Made by a program: the position numbers and the translations under genes
From: Colivivens sp963626085
GTDB lineage: Bacteria > Bacteroidota > Bacteroidia > Bacteroidales > Bacteroidaceae
DNA length: 64,000 nt
Assembly: GCA_963626085.1 (NCBI GenBank)
Contig: CAVFVJ010000008.1
Span: 98,721 to 162,720 of the forward strand
Direction of reading: 5' to 3'
Shown: positions 7,974-17,658 of the stretch, in pieces
Layout of the letters: the number at the start of each line of letters is the position of its first letter
Position numbering within the stretch: position 1 is the stretch's first letter
The notes under the pieces: model-generated
What the model saw: the letters and a program-made list of their open reading frames with translations, nothing else
What the model was told of the DNA's origin: nothing
Databases searched by the model: none

Positions 7974-8873
7974 ATGAAACGGTTAATCATATTGGCACTG
8001 ACACTGGTGCATCTAACACTGGCAGGAGCACAGGAACTGAACTGTAACGTGAAGGTCAACCACTCACAGATACAGGGCACCAACACAAGTGTGTTCGAGA
8101 CCTTGCAGACGGTACTCAACGAGTTCATGAACAACCGCGCATGGACCGACCTGCAGTTTGCCAAGGAAGAGAGGATAGACTGCTCCATCAGCATCACGGT
8201 GAAGCAGTACGACACCTCCACCAACACCTTCACCGGGGAAATGCTGTTTCAGGTGTCGCGACCAGTATTCAACTCCACCTACAATACCACGGTGTTCTCG
8301 AAGAGGGACAAGAGTTTCAACTTCACCTATGTGGAAAACGAACCTATAGAATTCATCGAGAACAATATCGACAACAACCTTACTGCAATGCTGGCGTACT
8401 ACGCCTACCTCTTCATCGGTCTCGACCTCGACACCTTCTCACCGATGGGAGGCACGGACATACTGAACAAGGCGATGTCGGTGGCAAACAGCGCGCAGAA
8501 CCTGGGCGATGCAGGATGGAAGGCGTTCAGCGACAGCGATAACCGCCACGCCATCATCAACGACTATCTGGAGAGTTCGATGGAACCGTTCCGTCAGATG
8601 ATGTACGAGTACCACAGGGAGGGACTCGATGAAATGGCGAACAATGCCGACCGTGGCAGGACTGCGGTCACAAGTGCCATAGGACTGCTGCAGGAAGCCC
8701 ACTCGAACAAGCCACTGAGCCAACTGCCACAGATCTTCACCGACTACAAGAGGGACGAGATCGTCAATATATACAAGGGCCACGGGACTGAGAAGGAGAA
8801 GGCAACCGTATACGAGACCATGTCCAACCTCAACGCCTCACAGAACGCAGAGTGGAAGAAGATACAGAAGTAG
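7974..8873 (+). CDS. porD: PorD-like protein (DUF4835 family), type IX secretion-associated
   Basis: A 299-residue exported protein with signal peptide MKRLIILALTLVHLTLAGAQ. The mature start (ELNCNVKVNHSQIQGTN) and the segment FVNN-like EFMNNRAWTDLQF match my memory of the DUF4835 family, which annotation pipelines label PorD of the type IX secretion system. The biochemical role of PorD is poorly defined. It is transcribed alone from a divergent promoter opposite ychF, with no other secretion gene adjacent. The presence of porZ 43 kb away supports a working type IX system. The family call rests on recognised sequence style; no catalytic motif is visible. Confidence 0.75.
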   Translation: MKRLIILALTLVHLTLAGAQELNCNVKVNHSQIQGTNTSVFETLQTVLNEFMNNRAWTDLQFAKEERIDCSISITVKQYDTSTNTFTGEMLFQVSRPVFNSTYNTTVFSKRDKSFNFTYVENEPIEFIENNIDNNLTAMLAYYAYLFIGLDLDTFSPMGGTDILNKAMSVANSAQNLGDAGWKAFSDSDNRHAIINDYLESSMEPFRQMMYEYHREGLDEMANNADRGRTAVTSAIGLLQEAHSNKPLSQLPQIFTDYKRDEIVNIYKGHGTEKEKATVYETMSNLNASQNAEWKKIQK

Positions 8874-8965
8874 CCGCCAAGTGTCGAATACATAAAGGTG
8901 GGCTGTCAATAAACGACACATAACGGACTGTGGCACTGCGTGCGGACGAGATAAAATATATTTTA

Positions 8966-8998
8966 TTTGCCTTTTAGGCAGGATTGCATTATATTTGC
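8966..8998 (+). promoter_or_regulatory. Promoter of the PASTA-rluD-ddl operon
   Basis: TTTG (8966-8969), 20 nt, then TATATTTGC (8990-8998). The predicted start near 9005 gives a leader of about 22 nt to the ATG at 9027. This placement also argues against the longer in-frame start at 8967, which would lie upstream of the transcript. Confidence 0.8.
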
Positions 8999-9026
8999 AC
9001 CCGAATTACAAAAAGCCGTCAACAAC

Positions 9027-9674
9027 ATGGGACTGAAGAAATATTTTAAAGGCAGAAGCGGAACAATCTTCTGGGTTAACGTCATACTGGCAATCATTGT
9101 ACTGGTGAGCATCCCCATCGTGATATTCAACTCGCTGGACATGTATACCAACCACGGAGAGAAGGTCAGTGTCCCTTCGGTCATCGGAGACAAGTACTAC
9201 GAGGCTGAACGGACGTTGGATTCGAAGGGATTCATCGCCATCGTGGCAGACTCCACATACAAGAAGTCGGCAAAACCCGGTAGTGTACTGGAACAGACAC
9301 CCAAAGCTGGCAGTCTCATCAAGGCTGGCAGGATAGTGTACCTCACTGTCAACCTCAACGGTGAACCACTGGTGAAGATGCCGGACATCGTGGGCAACAG
9401 TTCGTTCCGCGAGGCAGAGATAACACTGAAGGCACTGGGATTCAAATTGACAGCCCCACGTTACGTGGAGGGAGTGGACAAGGACCAGGTGGTGCGTGTG
9501 AAACAAGGCAGGAGGGAGGTACATGCCAACGAGCAGGTGTCAAGAGACCGTGCGCTCACCCTCTACATAGGTAAGGGCGAGGTGGAGGAAGACTCGCTTT
9601 ACTTCGATGGGGAAGACGGAGACTACGATATTGATACGGACATAAACGAAAACAATTTCAACGTGCAGTTGTAG
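9027..9674 (+). CDS. Membrane-anchored PASTA-domain protein
   Basis: A 215-residue protein with a cytoplasmic N-terminus (MGLKKYFKGRSG), one transmembrane helix (about residues 15-37) and two PASTA domains: VSVPSVIGDKYYEAERTL (about 48-110) and VKMPDIVGNSSFREAEITL (about 113-180). An acidic tail ends EDGDYDIDTDINENNFN. PASTA domains bind peptidoglycan fragments in penicillin-binding proteins and Ser/Thr kinases, but no kinase or transpeptidase domain is present here. The order PASTA-rluD-ddl recurs in Bacteroidota as I know it. Linkage to ddl suggests a cell-wall role, which is inference. The start is set by the promoter and by the absence of signal features upstream. Confidence 0.85.
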   Translation: MGLKKYFKGRSGTIFWVNVILAIIVLVSIPIVIFNSLDMYTNHGEKVSVPSVIGDKYYEAERTLDSKGFIAIVADSTYKKSAKPGSVLEQTPKAGSLIKAGRIVYLTVNLNGEPLVKMPDIVGNSSFREAEITLKALGFKLTAPRYVEGVDKDQVVRVKQGRREVHANEQVSRDRALTLYIGKGEVEEDSLYFDGEDGDYDIDTDINENNFNVQL

Positions 9675-9704
9675 CCACTGGCATGATTAAAGCACACTTA
9701 CGGA

Positions 9705-10784
9705 ATGACAGAAGATTTCTTTGAAGAAGAGACGGACAGCGACCTGCTCCTGTACAAGGACGAGGAGGAGAACGAGGACGACGAGTCGGGACAGCTCTAC
9801 GAGCATTACCGTATAGTGGCTGACAGCAAGCAGGGTCCGATGAGGGTCGACAAGTTTATCATCGACCATTTGGCGCGCATCTCACGTAACCGCATACAGA
9901 GGGCAGCCGACTCGGGTTTCATCCTATGCAACGACAAGCCAGTGAAGCGCAGTTATAAGGTCAAGCCACTCGATGTGATTAAGATCATGCTCGACCGCCC
10001 TTTCTACGAGAACAAGATACTGCCCGAGGACATACCACTCGACATTGTGTATGAGGACGAGGCAGTCATCGTGGTCAACAAACAGGCGGGACTGGTGGTG
10101 CACCCTGGACACGGAAACTGGAGGGGAACCCTACTGAACGCACTGGCGTGGCACCTCAAAGACCACCCGGAGTATGACATCAACAATCCAGAGATAGGGC
10201 TGGTGCACAGAATAGACAAGGACACCAGCGGACTGCTGGTAATCGCCAAGACAGCAGATGCCAAGACCCACCTCGGCAAGCAGTTCTTCAACAAGACGAC
10301 GAAACGGGAATACCAAGCACTGGTGTGGGGTAACATCGCAGAAGACGAGGGAACAATAGTGGGCAATATTGGGAGGAATCCCAAGGACAGGTTGCAGATG
10401 ACCGTGTTCGACCCAGAGTCGGGTATCGGGAAGTCGGCTGTGACCCACTACTACACACTGGAACGCTACGGCTACGTGACACTGGTGAAATGCATACTGG
10501 AGACAGGGCGCACCCACCAGATAAGGGCACACATGAAACATATAGGCCACATACTGTTCAATGACGAGCGGTACGGAGGCGACAAGATTCTGAAGGGGAC
10601 AACATCAAGCAAGTACCGTCAGTTCGTGGAGAACTGTTTCAGCGTCTGTCCGAGACAGGCTCTTCACGCCAGAACCCTCGGGTTTGTACACCCCACCACA
10701 GGCAAGGAGATGATGTTTTCATCGGAACTGCCACACGACATGACCGAACTGATCTCCAAATGGAGGAACTATACAAACGATTAG
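9705..10784 (+). CDS. rluD: RluA/RluD-family 23S rRNA pseudouridine synthase
   Basis: Converts specific uridines of 23S rRNA to pseudouridine. After an unusual acidic leader of about 45 residues (EEETDSDLL, DEEENEDDESG) comes an S4 RNA-binding domain (MRVDKFIIDHLARISRNRIQ) and the catalytic domain with HRIDKDTSGLLV, whose Asp is the nucleophile. Length is 359 residues. It lies between the PASTA gene (30-nt gap) and ddl (14-nt gap). Assignment to RluD rather than another RluA-family member is by context and overall style; the target positions cannot be read from sequence. Confidence 0.88.
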   Translation: MTEDFFEEETDSDLLLYKDEEENEDDESGQLYEHYRIVADSKQGPMRVDKFIIDHLARISRNRIQRAADSGFILCNDKPVKRSYKVKPLDVIKIMLDRPFYENKILPEDIPLDIVYEDEAVIVVNKQAGLVVHPGHGNWRGTLLNALAWHLKDHPEYDINNPEIGLVHRIDKDTSGLLVIAKTADAKTHLGKQFFNKTTKREYQALVWGNIAEDEGTIVGNIGRNPKDRLQMTVFDPESGIGKSAVTHYYTLERYGYVTLVKCILETGRTHQIRAHMKHIGHILFNDERYGGDKILKGTTSSKYRQFVENCFSVCPRQALHARTLGFVHPTTGKEMMFSSELPHDMTELISKWRNYTND

Positions 10785-10798
10785 TAAACGAAGACAAG

Positions 10799-11806
10799 AT
10801 GAAAAAGAAAACCATTGCAATCATAGCTGGAGGCGACTCATCGGAGCATGACGTGTCAATGCACAGTGCGGAAGGCATCGCATCATGGCTCGACAGGGAC
10901 AAATTCATTGTATACACCATAGAGGTAAGAGGACTTGACTGGACTGCGCACCTTCAGAACGGAGGCGTGGCTGAGGTCAACCGTCACGACTTCTCTTTCG
11001 TGGAAAACGGAAAGACAGTCCGTCCCGACTTTGCCTACATCACCATCCACGGCACTCCGGGCGAAAACGGGATACTACAAGGCTACTTCGACTTGCTGCA
11101 TGTACCCTACTCAAGTTGTAACCTGCTTGTGGCAGCCCTCACTTTCGATAAGTTCACACTCAACCACTACCTGAGTGGTTTCGGAGTGAAGATATCCGAC
11201 TCCATACTGTTGCGAAAGGGACAGACCATCACTGCAGATGAGGTGGAAGCAAAGGTTGGGTTGCCCTGCTTCATCAAACCGAACGGCTCGGGTAGCAGTT
11301 TCGGTGTGACACACTGCACAAAGAAAGAGGATGTGGACAACGCCATCAGTTTCGCACGGAAGGAAAGTGACGACGTGATGATCGAAGCGGAACTGAAAGG
11401 TACGGAGATTGCCAACGGTGTGTACAGGAAGAAGGACGGTGAGGTTCACGTGCTTCCGATAACGGAGGTGGTGAGCGACAACGAGTTTTTCGACTATGAC
11501 GCCAAATACAACGGGCAGGTGAAGGAGATAACTCCGGCACGTCTTGCAGATGATACTACAAAGAGGGTGAAGGCTCTCACCAAGGCAATATACACCATAC
11601 TGGGTGCAAGCGGAATCATGAGGGTGGACTACATCATCACCAAGTCGGCAGACGGCAGCGACGTAATCAACCTGCTTGAAATTAACGCCACACCGGGAAT
11701 GACACAGACCTCGTTCATTCCACAACAGGCACATGCAGACGGACTGGAGATGAAAGACATACTTACCGAAATCATTGAGGATAAAATAGGAGAAGACTAT
11801 GACTGA
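10799..11806 (+). CDS. ddl: D-alanine-D-alanine ligase
   Basis: ATP-dependent ligase making the D-Ala-D-Ala dipeptide of peptidoglycan precursors, cytoplasmic. The N-terminus MKKKTIAIIAGGDSSEHDVS has the GG..SEHDVS substrate loop. The ATP-grasp core includes CFIKPNGSGSSFGV, and the C-terminal metal-binding segment is LLEINATPGMTQTSFIP, usual for Ddl. The chosen start gives 335 residues and a 14-nt gap after rluD; an upstream in-frame ATG at 10760 would add 13 non-conserved residues and overlap rluD. The stop overlaps the next gene by 8 nt, so translation is probably coupled. Confidence 0.95.
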   Translation: MKKKTIAIIAGGDSSEHDVSMHSAEGIASWLDRDKFIVYTIEVRGLDWTAHLQNGGVAEVNRHDFSFVENGKTVRPDFAYITIHGTPGENGILQGYFDLLHVPYSSCNLLVAALTFDKFTLNHYLSGFGVKISDSILLRKGQTITADEVEAKVGLPCFIKPNGSGSSFGVTHCTKKEDVDNAISFARKESDDVMIEAELKGTEIANGVYRKKDGEVHVLPITEVVSDNEFFDYDAKYNGQVKEITPARLADDTTKRVKALTKAIYTILGASGIMRVDYIITKSADGSDVINLLEINATPGMTQTSFIPQQAHADGLEMKDILTEIIEDKIGEDYD

Positions 11807-12926
11807 CATACACGAATTCGATGATATACGTCCGTTCCTCCCGGAGGAACTGCCGGCTGCATACGACCGGCTGCTCAGTGACCCACGGTTCAAGGCGGTG
11901 CTGTCGCTTATCTACAAGGACATCCCCTTTGAGAGGATGGAGGCTCTGATACGGTCGTGCAAGACCAGTCTGGAGTTCCAGAAGGCCTGTATCTATCCAG
12001 CTATAAAGAACCTGTTGAGCAAGAACTGCGACGGACTGACCGCAGACTTCTCCAACCTGGAGCACGACGGTTACACGTTCGTGTCCAACCATCGTGACAT
12101 CGTGCTCGACTCTGCCTTGCTCGATTATGTGATTGTGGACAAGGGACTCGATACGGTGGAGATTGCCATCGGGGACAACCTGCTTGTGTACCCGTGGATT
12201 AAAGACCTTGTGAGGGTCAACCGTTCCTTCATCGTGCAACGTGCACTGACGATGCGACAGATGTTGCTTGCATCAGCAAAGATGTCCAAGTACATGCACT
12301 ATGTCATCTCGGAAAAACAGGGTAATATATGGATAGCGCAACGGGAAGGACGCGCCAAGGACAGCGATGACCGCACTCAGGAAAGTGTGCTGAAGATGAT
12401 GGCACTGGGAGGCGGGCACGATGCGATAGCAAGCCTGAAGTCACTTAACATAGTGCCGCTCGCCATCTCGTACGAGTACGACCCGTGCGACTACCTGAAG
12501 GCGGAGGAGTTCCAGCACAAGCGTGACATACCTGACTTCAAGAAGAGCCAACAGGATGACCTCGACAACATGAAGACAGGCATCTTCGGATACAAGGGAC
12601 ACATACACTACCATGCCGCACCATGCATCAATGACTGGCTCGACACCCTCGACCCTGACATGGGTAAGGCGGAGTTGTTCCCATTGGTGGCAGCCCACAT
12701 CGACGAGGAGATTCACAAGCACTACCGGCTTTATCCAAGTAATTACGTGGCGGCAGGTATGGACGCTTCCGACGAAGACAAGGCAAAGTTCAAGGCTTAC
12801 ATCGATCACCAGCTCGCACAAGTGAAGATGGAGAAACCCGACTATGACTTCCTGCGCGAGAAGATGAGGGTCATGTATGCCAACCCTGCAATAAACCAGA
12901 TGAAAGCGAAAGGACAGAGCAGATGA
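11799..12926 (+). CDS. Glycerolipid acyltransferase family protein
   Basis: A 375-residue member of the PlsC/PlsB-like acyltransferase superfamily, likely acylating glycerol 3-phosphate or lysophosphatidate at the inner membrane. The active-site block is VSNHRDIVLDSALL: His is followed by Asp at +2 and at +6, so it is not a plain HX4D motif. Downstream IAIGDNLL and the substrate-binding block IAQREGRAKDSDD correspond to motifs II-III (EGxR type). The start codon overlaps ddl by 8 nt, and the stop overlaps the next gene by 4 nt. I do not recognise a validated gene name; substrate choice is unknown. Confidence 0.75.
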   Translation: MTDIHEFDDIRPFLPEELPAAYDRLLSDPRFKAVLSLIYKDIPFERMEALIRSCKTSLEFQKACIYPAIKNLLSKNCDGLTADFSNLEHDGYTFVSNHRDIVLDSALLDYVIVDKGLDTVEIAIGDNLLVYPWIKDLVRVNRSFIVQRALTMRQMLLASAKMSKYMHYVISEKQGNIWIAQREGRAKDSDDRTQESVLKMMALGGGHDAIASLKSLNIVPLAISYEYDPCDYLKAEEFQHKRDIPDFKKSQQDDLDNMKTGIFGYKGHIHYHAAPCINDWLDTLDPDMGKAELFPLVAAHIDEEIHKHYRLYPSNYVAAGMDASDEDKAKFKAYIDHQLAQVKMEKPDYDFLREKMRVMYANPAINQMKAKGQSR

Positions 12927-13549
12927 ACCGCCCCCTCACAGTTTCCCTACACGTCTTGGCGTTTTGTCTCCTCACTGCAGTCTGCTCATGCGACAAGGAC
13001 GAGGACGACACGCCTGCTTACGTAGTGGAACTGGTGGAGGCTTACTCGGACGGAAACAAAGCGATTACCAGTGTCCGCCTCGACAACGGACAGACGTACG
13101 ATGTGGGACAGGGCATCGCAGCCAGCAACGCCAACCGCACGTACCGCTGCCTGTGTACGTACAGACTCGATGGAGACGGCATCTACATCTATTCATTGCT
13201 ACACGTGTTTTCACTGGAACCGTACCATTTTACTATGGACCTCTCCTTTATGATGAACCCTGTCAAGTTCTACAGTTGTTGGAAGACTGACAGGTATCTG
13301 AATCTCAGAGTGGGTGTGATGACGAGTGGAAACGGAACACACTCTTTCCTCATCAGTGAAGACACTACCTACACAGTAGGGGACAAGCAAGTAGCTTGTT
13401 TCACCCTTTTGCACGCACGTCCTGAAAAAGACACTGAGGCGTACACGGAAGAGGCATTCATCTGTATGCCGACAAGCGGTTATCAGGACTTCGACACACT
13501 GATAATCAATGTACCGACGTATGACGGGACAGTACAGATAAAAAAATAA
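12923..13549 (+). CDS. NigD-like lipoprotein
   Basis: A 208-residue predicted lipoprotein. The N-terminal signal MNRPLTVSLHVLAFCLLTAVCSC ends in a lipobox-like VCSC, and cleavage would leave CDKDEDDTPAY; Asp/Glu right after the lipidated Cys is common in exported Bacteroidota lipoproteins. The body (SVRLDNGQTYDVG, ASNANRTYRCLCTY, YDGTVQI) resembles the NigD family first seen near Bacteroides bacteriocin genes, whose function is unknown. It overlaps the acyltransferase stop by 4 nt (ATGA). Family assignment is from recognised style; no enzymatic motif is visible. Confidence 0.65.
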   Translation: MNRPLTVSLHVLAFCLLTAVCSCDKDEDDTPAYVVELVEAYSDGNKAITSVRLDNGQTYDVGQGIAASNANRTYRCLCTYRLDGDGIYIYSLLHVFSLEPYHFTMDLSFMMNPVKFYSCWKTDRYLNLRVGVMTSGNGTHSFLISEDTTYTVGDKQVACFTLLHARPEKDTEAYTEEAFICMPTSGYQDFDTLIINVPTYDGTVQIKK

Positions 13550-13567
13550 TGTTATAAACAATAAAAG

Positions 13568-16500
13568 ATGAAGACTTACAAAATCATTAACAACCTGATG
13601 GGACTGGTGATATTTGCAATAGCGGCTTTTACCTATTGCTCTACCATCGAACCCACAGCAAGTTTCTGGGATTGTCCTGAATTCATTAGTACAGCTGCAA
13701 AGCTGGAAGTGGGACACCCGCCAGGCGCACCTTTCTTTATGCTCCTCGGCAACCTATTCTCGCATTTCGCAAGCGACCCGACACAGATCGCCAAGATGGT
13801 CAACACTATGTCGGCACTGTTGAGTGCCGGTTGTATACTGTTCCTCTTCTGGACAGTGACATACCTCGCCAAGAGGCTCTTGTGCAAGGACGGCAAGGAA
13901 GTGACCATGGCACAGACCATCGCCATCATGGCAAGTGGAATTGCCGGCGCACTCATCTACACATGGAGCGACACGTTCTGGTTCAGTGCCGTGGAGGGTG
14001 AGGTCTACGCATTCTCCTCTTTCCTCACCGCCCTCGTGTTCTGGCTCATCCTGAAATGGGAGGAGAAAGCGGACGAACTGGGCAGTGACCGTTGGCTCAT
14101 ACTCATCGCTTACCTCGTGGGACTGTCCATCGGTGTCCACCTGTTGAACCTGCTTTGTATACCTGCAATGGTGCTGGTGTATTACTACAAGCGTGCGAAG
14201 AATCCAGACGGTAAAGGCTCGCTCCTTGCCCTCGGTGTATCCGTGGTCATCATCGCGGCTGTGCTCTACGGTATCGTGCCTGGAATCACGAAGGTAGCTG
14301 GATGGTTCGAACTACTGTTCGTCAACAGCTTCGGTATGCCGTTCAACACAGGCGAGTACATCTACTTGACTCTTATGATAGTATGTCTGGTATGGGCTGC
14401 TGTCGAATCCGCACGGGCTGTCAACAAGACACGGATGAACATAGCGTTCCTCGTGTGTGTCGCCATATTGGGTATCCCGTTCTACAGCTTCGGATGGACA
14501 AGTGTCCTCATCGGCATCGTCATCCTCGCAGTCGTGGCGTTCATCTTGTTCGCATACAAGAAGGTGACACCAAAGGCTCTGAACACCATGGTGCTCTCCA
14601 TGGCACTGATGGTTGTAGGATATTCTTCATACGCAGTCATCGTCATCCGTTCCACTGCCAACCCACCGATGGACCAGAACTCGCCTGAGGACGTGTTCAC
14701 GCTGGGTGAGTACCTCGGACGTGAGCAGTACGGTGACCGTCCACTCTTCTATGGACCTACGTTCAAGTCACGTCCAGAGATAGTAAGTGATGGCGATGTA
14801 CTGAAGTACAATATCAGTCACGGTGCACCAGTGTACCAGCGTAAGGAGAAGGCCAGTGAGAATGAGAAGGACCAGTACGAAATCGTTCGTGAGAAGTTCG
14901 ACTACGTGTACCCTTCAAACCAGTGCATGCTCTTCCCACGAATCTATGACGAGCGTTCGGCCAGCAAGTATCAGTCGTGGTTGGGCGACATCCACTATAA
15001 GTCGGTCGACTACAATGTTCCTGGTCAGGGTTCACAGCCAGTGGAGATTCCGACACAGTACGACAACATGAGGTATTTCTTCTCTTACCAGATGAACTTC
15101 ATGTACTGGAGGTACTTCATGTGGAACTTCGCAGGACGACAGAACGACATACAAGGTCTGGGTGAACTGGAACACGGCAACTGGATAACGGGCATCAAGC
15201 CTCTCGACGACATGCGCCTAGGTGACCAAGACCTGTTGCCTACCGAACTGAAGGAAAACAAGGGACACAACGTGTTCTACTGTATGCCGCTCATCCTTGG
15301 AATCATCGGTCTGCTGTGGCAGGCGTTCAGAGGCAAGAAAGGTATCCAGCAGTTCTGGGTGGTGTTCTTCCTCTTCTTCATGACAGGTATCGCCATCGTG
15401 CTCTACCTTAACCAGACACCGGGACAGCCTCGTGAACGAGACTACGCCTACGCTGGCTCGTTCTACGCCTACGCCATCTGGTGCGGTCTGGGCATCAGTG
15501 CCATCTTCACTTGGCTCACAGGATGGCTCAGTAAGAAACTCGGTAAGCGTAAAGCCTCTCTCGCAGCGTCACTCATCTCACTCGTGCCTGCAGTGGCAGT
15601 GCCTCTGCAGATGGTGAGCCAGACATGGGACGACCATGACCGCAGTGACCGTTACATGTGCCGTGACTTTGGACTGAACTACTTGGAGACGATACCACAC
15701 GACGGAGTTATCTTCACTAACGGAGACAACGACACCTTCCCTCTGTGGTACAACGAGGACACGGAAGGCAACCGTACTGACGTGCGTGTATGCAACCTCT
15801 CTTACCTGCAGACCGACTGGTATATCGACCAGATGAAACGGCCAGCGTACGAGGGCGACAAGCAGTCCTCTCCTCTGCCCATATCATGGAAACGTATCCA
15901 GTACGTATCAGGAAAGAACGAGGTGGCTGATGTCAATCCAGTAGTGTACCTCAGTGGACAGAGCATGTCGATGAAGGACTTGGTACGTACCATGTACCGT
16001 CAGAGTCCCGAGACAGCACGCAAGATTTGGGGTGACGAACCGTTCGAACTGAAGAACGCCATCAAGAAGTTCCTTCTCAAGGAGGACATCCCTGCTGAGT
16101 ATAAGGATATGGTGAAGGACCTCCCAAGTTGTCTACCTTCTGACACACTCTACGTGACTGTCAACAAGGAGGCTGTGCGCAAGTCGGGCATGATGATACC
16201 GAACGACTCTATCCCAGACAGGATGGAGATAAGCCTCAAGGGACAGGACCGTATATACAAGTCGTTCATCATGATGCTTGAGATGATAGCACAGAGCAAT
16301 TTCGAGCGTCCTCTGTACATGTCGACCACTGTGGGTCCTACCAACTTCGGGAACCTCTGGCGGCACTTTGTGCAGGAGGGACTGGCATGGAGAATCACTC
16401 CGTTCACCTTCGACGGCAACATGGTTCAGCAGACTGTCGTCGACACCGACAAGATGTACGACAACATGATGAACAAGTACCAGTACGGTAACCTCAAGCA

Positions 16501-17002
16501 ACCGGGACTGTATCTCGACGAGACATCAAGCCGCCTGTGCTGGACGCACCGCCGCTGGTTCGCTCACCTCATCAACAACCTGTTGCGTGAAGGGAAGAGG
16601 GACAAGGCTCTGGCGGCACTGGAGAAGTGCGACAAGGAAATTCCGGACTACAATGTGCCCTACAGGATGGACAACGGTGGACTGGAGATAGCCAACGCCT
16701 TCATCACCTGCGGTAAGGTGGAGAAGGGTGTGGGAATCTTCGACGAGATAGAGAAGAACTCAAGGGAGTACATTCGCTATTACGCTTCGCTCAACAACTT
16801 CCGTTTCTCCGCTGCATGGAGAGACTGCAAGGGCGAGTTATACACCCTGCTGGAGATCCAGCGTGCGCTCGAAGCTCTGGGCAAGACAAGCGACAAGAAC
16901 GCCAAGGTGTATGCCGAACGTGCTGAGAAGTTGCTCCCGTTCGTCAACGAGACATACTCCTCACTTGCAGGACGCGCTGAGAGCTTAGGCATCAAACTGT
17001 AG
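13568..17002 (+). CDS. GT117 family membrane protein (DUF2723), putative protein O-glycosyltransferase
   Basis: An 1144-residue inner-membrane protein. The N-terminal half has about 12 hydrophobic helices and opens with a first loop containing EPTASFWDCPEFI, the acidic loop typical of GT-C transferases that use lipid-linked sugars. A large periplasmic or soluble C-terminal region follows (about residues 660-1144) with NGDNDTFPLWY. The DUF2723 family is CAZy GT117 and is related to eukaryotic TMEM260 O-mannosyltransferase. In Bacteroidota it is widespread, often one per genome, and a role in general protein O-glycosylation is suspected rather than shown. It follows the NigD-like gene by 18 nt and precedes a polysaccharide deacetylase by 4 nt. 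Confidence 0.85.
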   Translation: MKTYKIINNLMGLVIFAIAAFTYCSTIEPTASFWDCPEFISTAAKLEVGHPPGAPFFMLLGNLFSHFASDPTQIAKMVNTMSALLSAGCILFLFWTVTYLAKRLLCKDGKEVTMAQTIAIMASGIAGALIYTWSDTFWFSAVEGEVYAFSSFLTALVFWLILKWEEKADELGSDRWLILIAYLVGLSIGVHLLNLLCIPAMVLVYYYKRAKNPDGKGSLLALGVSVVIIAAVLYGIVPGITKVAGWFELLFVNSFGMPFNTGEYIYLTLMIVCLVWAAVESARAVNKTRMNIAFLVCVAILGIPFYSFGWTSVLIGIVILAVVAFILFAYKKVTPKALNTMVLSMALMVVGYSSYAVIVIRSTANPPMDQNSPEDVFTLGEYLGREQYGDRPLFYGPTFKSRPEIVSDGDVLKYNISHGAPVYQRKEKASENEKDQYEIVREKFDYVYPSNQCMLFPRIYDERSASKYQSWLGDIHYKSVDYNVPGQGSQPVEIPTQYDNMRYFFSYQMNFMYWRYFMWNFAGRQNDIQGLGELEHGNWITGIKPLDDMRLGDQDLLPTELKENKGHNVFYCMPLILGIIGLLWQAFRGKKGIQQFWVVFFLFFMTGIAIVLYLNQTPGQPRERDYAYAGSFYAYAIWCGLGISAIFTWLTGWLSKKLGKRKASLAASLISLVPAVAVPLQMVSQTWDDHDRSDRYMCRDFGLNYLETIPHDGVIFTNGDNDTFPLWYNEDTEGNRTDVRVCNLSYLQTDWYIDQMKRPAYEGDKQSSPLPISWKRIQYVSGKNEVADVNPVVYLSGQSMSMKDLVRTMYRQSPETARKIWGDEPFELKNAIKKFLLKEDIPAEYKDMVKDLPSCLPSDTLYVTVNKEAVRKSGMMIPNDSIPDRMEISLKGQDRIYKSFIMMLEMIAQSNFERPLYMSTTVGPTNFGNLWRHFVQEGLAWRITPFTFDGNMVQQTVVDTDKMYDNMMNKYQYGNLKQPGLYLDETSSRLCWTHRRWFAHLINNLLREGKRDKALAALEKCDKEIPDYNVPYRMDNGGLEIANAFITCGKVEKGVGIFDEIEKNSREYIRYYASLNNFRFSAAWRDCKGELYTLLEIQRALEALGKTSDKNAKVYAERAEKLLPFVNETYSSLAGRAESLGIKL

Positions 17003-17006
17003 GCGG

Positions 17007-17648
17007 ATGATCATTGAACAACCAAGCACGTGGCTTCGGTGGCTCTACCCCAGTGCCATCTGGAGGATGTCGCACAAGGAGAAGGCTGTGTACTTTACCT
17101 TCGACGACGGGCCAATCCCCGAAGCCACGCCCTTCATACTCGACGTGCTGGACCGGTACGGTGTCAAGGCCACCTTCTTCATGGTGGGCGACAACGTGAG
17201 GAAGTACCCACATCTGAAGACTCAGATTGAGGAGAGGGGACACAGGCTCGGCAACCACACGTACAACCATGTGGGCGGTCTGGGATGTTCGAGCAAGGAG
17301 TTCCTGAGGAACGCCTATAAGGCAGACCAGTACATCCACTCCCATCTGTTCCGCCCTCCACGCGGTTGGATGCTGTGGGCACAGTATATCCGTCTCCGCA
17401 AGAAATTCACCATCATCATGTGGGACGTGGTTACACGTGACTACAGTCTGCTCATGACTGCGGATCAGGTGGTGGACAATGTAAAGCGGTACACACGGAA
17501 CGGCAGTATCATCACGTTCCATGACTCACTCAAGAGCATAGACAAACTGAAGACAGCCTTGCCTCAGTCCATCGAGTGGTTGAAGTCCCAAGGCTATGAA
17601 TTCAAGGTGTTCGAGGCAGATCAGCCACGAAGCCGTCACCTGAAATGA
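17007..17648 (+). CDS. Polysaccharide deacetylase (NodB/CE4 family)
   Basis: A 213-residue carbohydrate esterase 4 protein, removing N- or O-acetyl groups from a glycan. The NodB motifs are clear: TFDDGP (metal and base Asp pair), HTYNH (metal His pair), FRPPRG and, near the C-terminus, ITFHDS. No signal peptide is seen, so it may act at the cytoplasmic face. It starts 4 nt after the GT117 gene and is probably translationally linked. The substrate is unknown; peptidoglycan, a surface polysaccharide or a lipid-linked sugar are all possible. Confidence 0.9.
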   Translation: MIIEQPSTWLRWLYPSAIWRMSHKEKAVYFTFDDGPIPEATPFILDVLDRYGVKATFFMVGDNVRKYPHLKTQIEERGHRLGNHTYNHVGGLGCSSKEFLRNAYKADQYIHSHLFRPPRGWMLWAQYIRLRKKFTIIMWDVVTRDYSLLMTADQVVDNVKRYTRNGSIITFHDSLKSIDKLKTALPQSIEWLKSQGYEFKVFEADQPRSRHLK

Positions 17649-17658
17649 ACAGACCATT

